From contig JBMNNS010000039.1 of NCBI GenBank assembly GCA_050942625.1, forward strand, positions 1 to 14,475: a stretch of 14,475 nucleotides of DNA. The letters run 5' to 3'. The notes beneath the pieces are model-generated. The model saw only the letters and a program-made list of their open reading frames with translations. It was not told where the DNA came from and searched no databases. How positions within the stretch are numbered: the first letter of the stretch is position 1; each line of letters starts with the position of its first letter. Shown here piece by piece: positions 12,769 through 14,475 of this stretch. This DNA comes from JBMNNS01 sp050942625. GTDB lineage: Bacteria; Bacillota; Dethiobacteria; DTU022; UBA8154. The translations under genes and the position numbers were made by a program.

Positions 12769-13836
12769 CTATAATCGATATACTTCTTTGTACCATGCCA
12801 ACGTTTTTTCTAGTCCTGTCTCCAGATTCACCTTCGGCTCATAGTTGAGAAGTGTCCTGGCTTTTGTTAAATCGGGACATCTTCTCTGGGGATTATCCGT
12901 AAGATAATCTGCCTCATTGCTTTGGCCGAATTCTATTTGAACTCCACCTACCAGTTTGGCAATCATATTTGCCAAAGTTTTAATATTAATCTCTAACTCG
13001 TCATTCCCCACATTAAAGGCCTCTCCATCGTAATGGGAAAGCAGGGCTAACATAAAACCGGTTATGGCATCTCTTACATAGCAAAAACTTCTTGTTGGCC
13101 TGCCATCACTGAAAATAGTAATTTTTTTGTTGTAAAGGGCTTCTTTAAAAAAGTCAGGTATAACCCTTTTGTCTTCCAGTTTTAAGCCTGGTCCATAAAT
13201 GTTAAAGGGCCTGACTGTTTTGACGGGAAGGCCATATTGCCGGTAGTAATTTACTGCCAGGGTTTCTCCCAGCCTTTTGGACTCATCGTAACAAGCTCTG
13301 GGCCCGGTACAGGAGACGTGGCCGTGATAATGTTCGGGGGTAGGTATAAACTCGGGTGACGGATCCCCGTAAATTTCGCTGGTTGAAAAGTATAAAAAGC
13401 TTTTTAAATCCGTGTTTTTTCCCAGGTCCAACAAATTTTTCAGTCCCAGCACATTTGTCTCAATGGTTTCCAGCGGATATTTCCGATAAAAGGTGGGAGA
13501 GGCAATACTGGCAGCATGAATGATATAATCGAAATTGCCTTTAAACTGCATTGGTTTGACAAGATCGGCTTTGATGATCTCAATATATTTATTGTCCTTC
13601 AGGTGCTGAATCCTGGCCAGTGTACCGGAAATAAAGTTTTCAATACATATAATACGGCAGGGTTTCTGAAAGATATTCTTATTACAATAATCCAGCAGGT
13701 CTAGAAAGTATCCACCAAGAAAACCGGCACCGCCACTGATCAGCCACCTGCTTCCTTCAATTTGATTTAATTTATTTTCTAGAGCATCATAAATGACTTT
13801 AATGTCTGCCTGGATAACTGGACTTACTGACAGCAA
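12769..13836 (-). CDS. NAD-dependent SDR, UDP-glucuronate decarboxylase (UDP-xylose synthase)-like
   Basis: A 355-residue extended short-chain dehydrogenase. The NAD site is GGAGFLGG (35-42), the catalytic set is STSE (151-154) with Y183 and K187, and the block GPRACYDESKRLGET (178-192) resembles that of UDP-glucuronate decarboxylases (UXS). RPTRSFCYVRDAITGFMLAL (246-265) is also typical of UXS and its dTDP-glucose dehydratase relatives. The likely reaction is UDP-glucuronate to UDP-xylose plus CO2, with the 4-keto intermediate reduced in place. The dehydrogenase encoded next would make the substrate. The start is TTG 13836, with GAAGGTG about 7 bases upstream; the 30 residues before the glycine motif are longer than usual. 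It begins 6 bases after the preceding SDR gene stops. A 4,6-dehydratase or 4-epimerase is the main alternative. Confidence 0.82.
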   Translation of the reverse strand: MLSVSPVIQADIKVIYDALENKLNQIEGSRWLISGGAGFLGGYFLDLLDYCNKNIFQKPCRIICIENFISGTLARIQHLKDNKYIEIIKADLVKPMQFKGNFDYIIHAASIASPTFYRKYPLETIETNVLGLKNLLDLGKNTDLKSFLYFSTSEIYGDPSPEFIPTPEHYHGHVSCTGPRACYDESKRLGETLAVNYYRQYGLPVKTVRPFNIYGPGLKLEDKRVIPDFFKEALYNKKITIFSDGRPTRSFCYVRDAITGFMLALLSHYDGEAFNVGNDELEINIKTLANMIAKLVGGVQIEFGQSNEADYLTDNPQRRCPDLTKARTLLNYEPKVNLETGLEKTLAWYKEVYRL

Positions 13837-13842
13837 GGTTAT

Positions 13843-14475
13843 TCACCTTCCCATTCCATAATATTGATTGCAATTTTTTTCATACCAGGCAATGGTTCTG
13901 AGCAGCCCTTCCTTTAAACTGATTTTGGGCTTCCACTTCAATACCTTTTTGATCTTGTTAATGTCCGGGTGGGGTTTCCAAACTTCGTCAGTTCTGTAAG
14001 GTATAGCCCCATAATTGGGTTTACCGGAATTTCCCATGAGCGCATAGACCATATCTACGTAATATTTCAACTGATGAACAACGCCACTGCCAATGTTAAA
14101 GATATCATTCTTGCTGTTTTTGTCCTTAGCTGCCAGTATAAATCCATCTATTATATTGTCTATATAGCAGTAATCTCTGTATTGCTCACAGGCGGTTAAA
14201 TTTACAGCAGAGCCGCTCAGCAGCGACAGAATAAGGTGGGGAAAAAATTTGTGGCTTCCTTCGTTTTCCCCGAAGATGCCAAAAGCCCTCAGTGTCACAA
14301 TGTCAATTTTATATTCTATGGCAAGCTGGTGTGCCATAATTGTTGCTGCGGCCTTAGTACTGCCGTAAATATTAAAAGGCTCCAGGGGAGCATCTTCCTT
14401 GACAATTTCCTTTTTGTCGCCATATTCCATGCAGGACCCAATATTCAAGAATTTTTCGCAACCTGTCTGTTTTAA
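13843..14475 (-). CDS. NAD-dependent sugar epimerase/dehydratase (SDR), 5' end outside the window
   Basis: The last 210 residues of an extended SDR acting on a sugar nucleotide. The frame runs open to the window edge (LKQTGCEKFLNIGSCMEYGD), so the apparent TTG start at 14448 is internal. Visible are the catalytic region IGSCMEYG, the YxxxK pair in PFNIYGSTKAAATIM, LRAFGIFGENEGSHKFFPHL, RDYCYIDNIIDGFILA and a substrate-closing tail TDEVWKPHPDINKIKKVLKW. The N-terminal NAD-binding glycine motif lies beyond the edge. Its pattern resembles CDP- or dTDP-sugar epimerase/reductases with a GSC/GTC-type serine loop, but the exact sugar is not determinable. The end of the gene is 6 bases from the next start, so it belongs to the same minus-strand operon, whose promoter is not in the window. 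Confidence 0.85.
   Translation of the reverse strand, partial: LKQTGCEKFLNIGSCMEYGDKKEIVKEDAPLEPFNIYGSTKAAATIMAHQLAIEYKIDIVTLRAFGIFGENEGSHKFFPHLILSLLSGSAVNLTACEQYRDYCYIDNIIDGFILAAKDKNSKNDIFNIGSGVVHQLKYYVDMVYALMGNSGKPNYGAIPYRTDEVWKPHPDINKIKKVLKWKPKISLKEGLLRTIAWYEKNCNQYYGMGR

Noticed and set aside
13843..14448. TTG 14448 as the true start of the first SDR
   Set aside because: The frame stays open to the window edge with typical SDR sequence, and a protein starting there would lack the NAD-binding domain.

Overview
The window looks like a chromosomal piece of a spore-forming, probably anaerobic member of the Bacillota (Clostridia/Peptococcaceae-like). The reasons are strong AGGAGG-type ribosome binding sites, frequent GTG and TTG starts, consensus sigma-A promoters, a YheC/YheD-type spore-coat ATP-grasp protein, a CwlA-like amidase with an SLH-like tail, an ArsP-type permease operon and an orphan cobQ-like gene. 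The genus cannot be named from sequence alone.

Layout. (1) 1-1340, plus strand: the last codons of an upstream gene (possibly an ArsR-type regulator), a half-size ArsP/DUF318 permease, a CPKC small thioredoxin-like protein and a carboxymuconolactone-decarboxylase (AhpD-like) protein. They are closely spaced and look like one thiol/metalloid-type operon. (2) 1399-1567: a MITE-like element with 22-bp terminal inverted repeats, followed by a terminator at 1597-1620. (3) 1620-2332: a hicAB toxin-antitoxin module with a consensus promoter and its own terminator. (4) 2661-3318: an N-acetylmuramoyl-L-alanine amidase whose SLH-like tail is out of frame. (5) 3397-3637: a second, right-truncated copy of the MITE, whose inner arm has grown into eleven perfect 13-bp tandem units ending 4 bp from the stop of a minus-strand PLP aminotransferase (3642-4808). 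(6) 4976-5600, minus strand: a Phd/YefM antitoxin and PIN-domain toxin pair. (7) 5799-7260, plus strand: a secreted protein with a C-terminal SbsA/Big_5-like Ig domain, broken by one extra A in an A6 run. (8) 7361-8212: a cobyric acid synthase-like protein that keeps the ATPase domain and the extreme C-terminal tail but has lost the glutaminase domain between them. (9) 8292-8339: a strong hairpin between convergent transcription units. (10) 8348-14475, minus strand: a tight six-gene polysaccharide operon, in transcription order a sugar-nucleotide SDR (cut by the window edge), a UDP-glucuronate decarboxylase-like SDR, UDP-glucose 6-dehydrogenase, a cupin sugar isomerase/epimerase-like protein, a 613-residue protein made of two GT-A-like glycosyltransferase domains, and a YheC/YheD ATP-grasp protein.

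How the genes fit together. The minus-strand operon can be read as UDP-glucose to UDP-glucuronate to UDP-xylose, plus further sugar-nucleotide editing, feeding a double glycosyltransferase. The last gene is of a spore-coat-associated family, so a spore-surface glycan is a reasonable inference. The rest of the window is accessory in character: two toxin-antitoxin modules, two related MITE copies, two genes with single-base frame disruptions, and a cobQ with its amidotransferase half removed. No RNA genes, CRISPR array or complete insertion sequence were seen.
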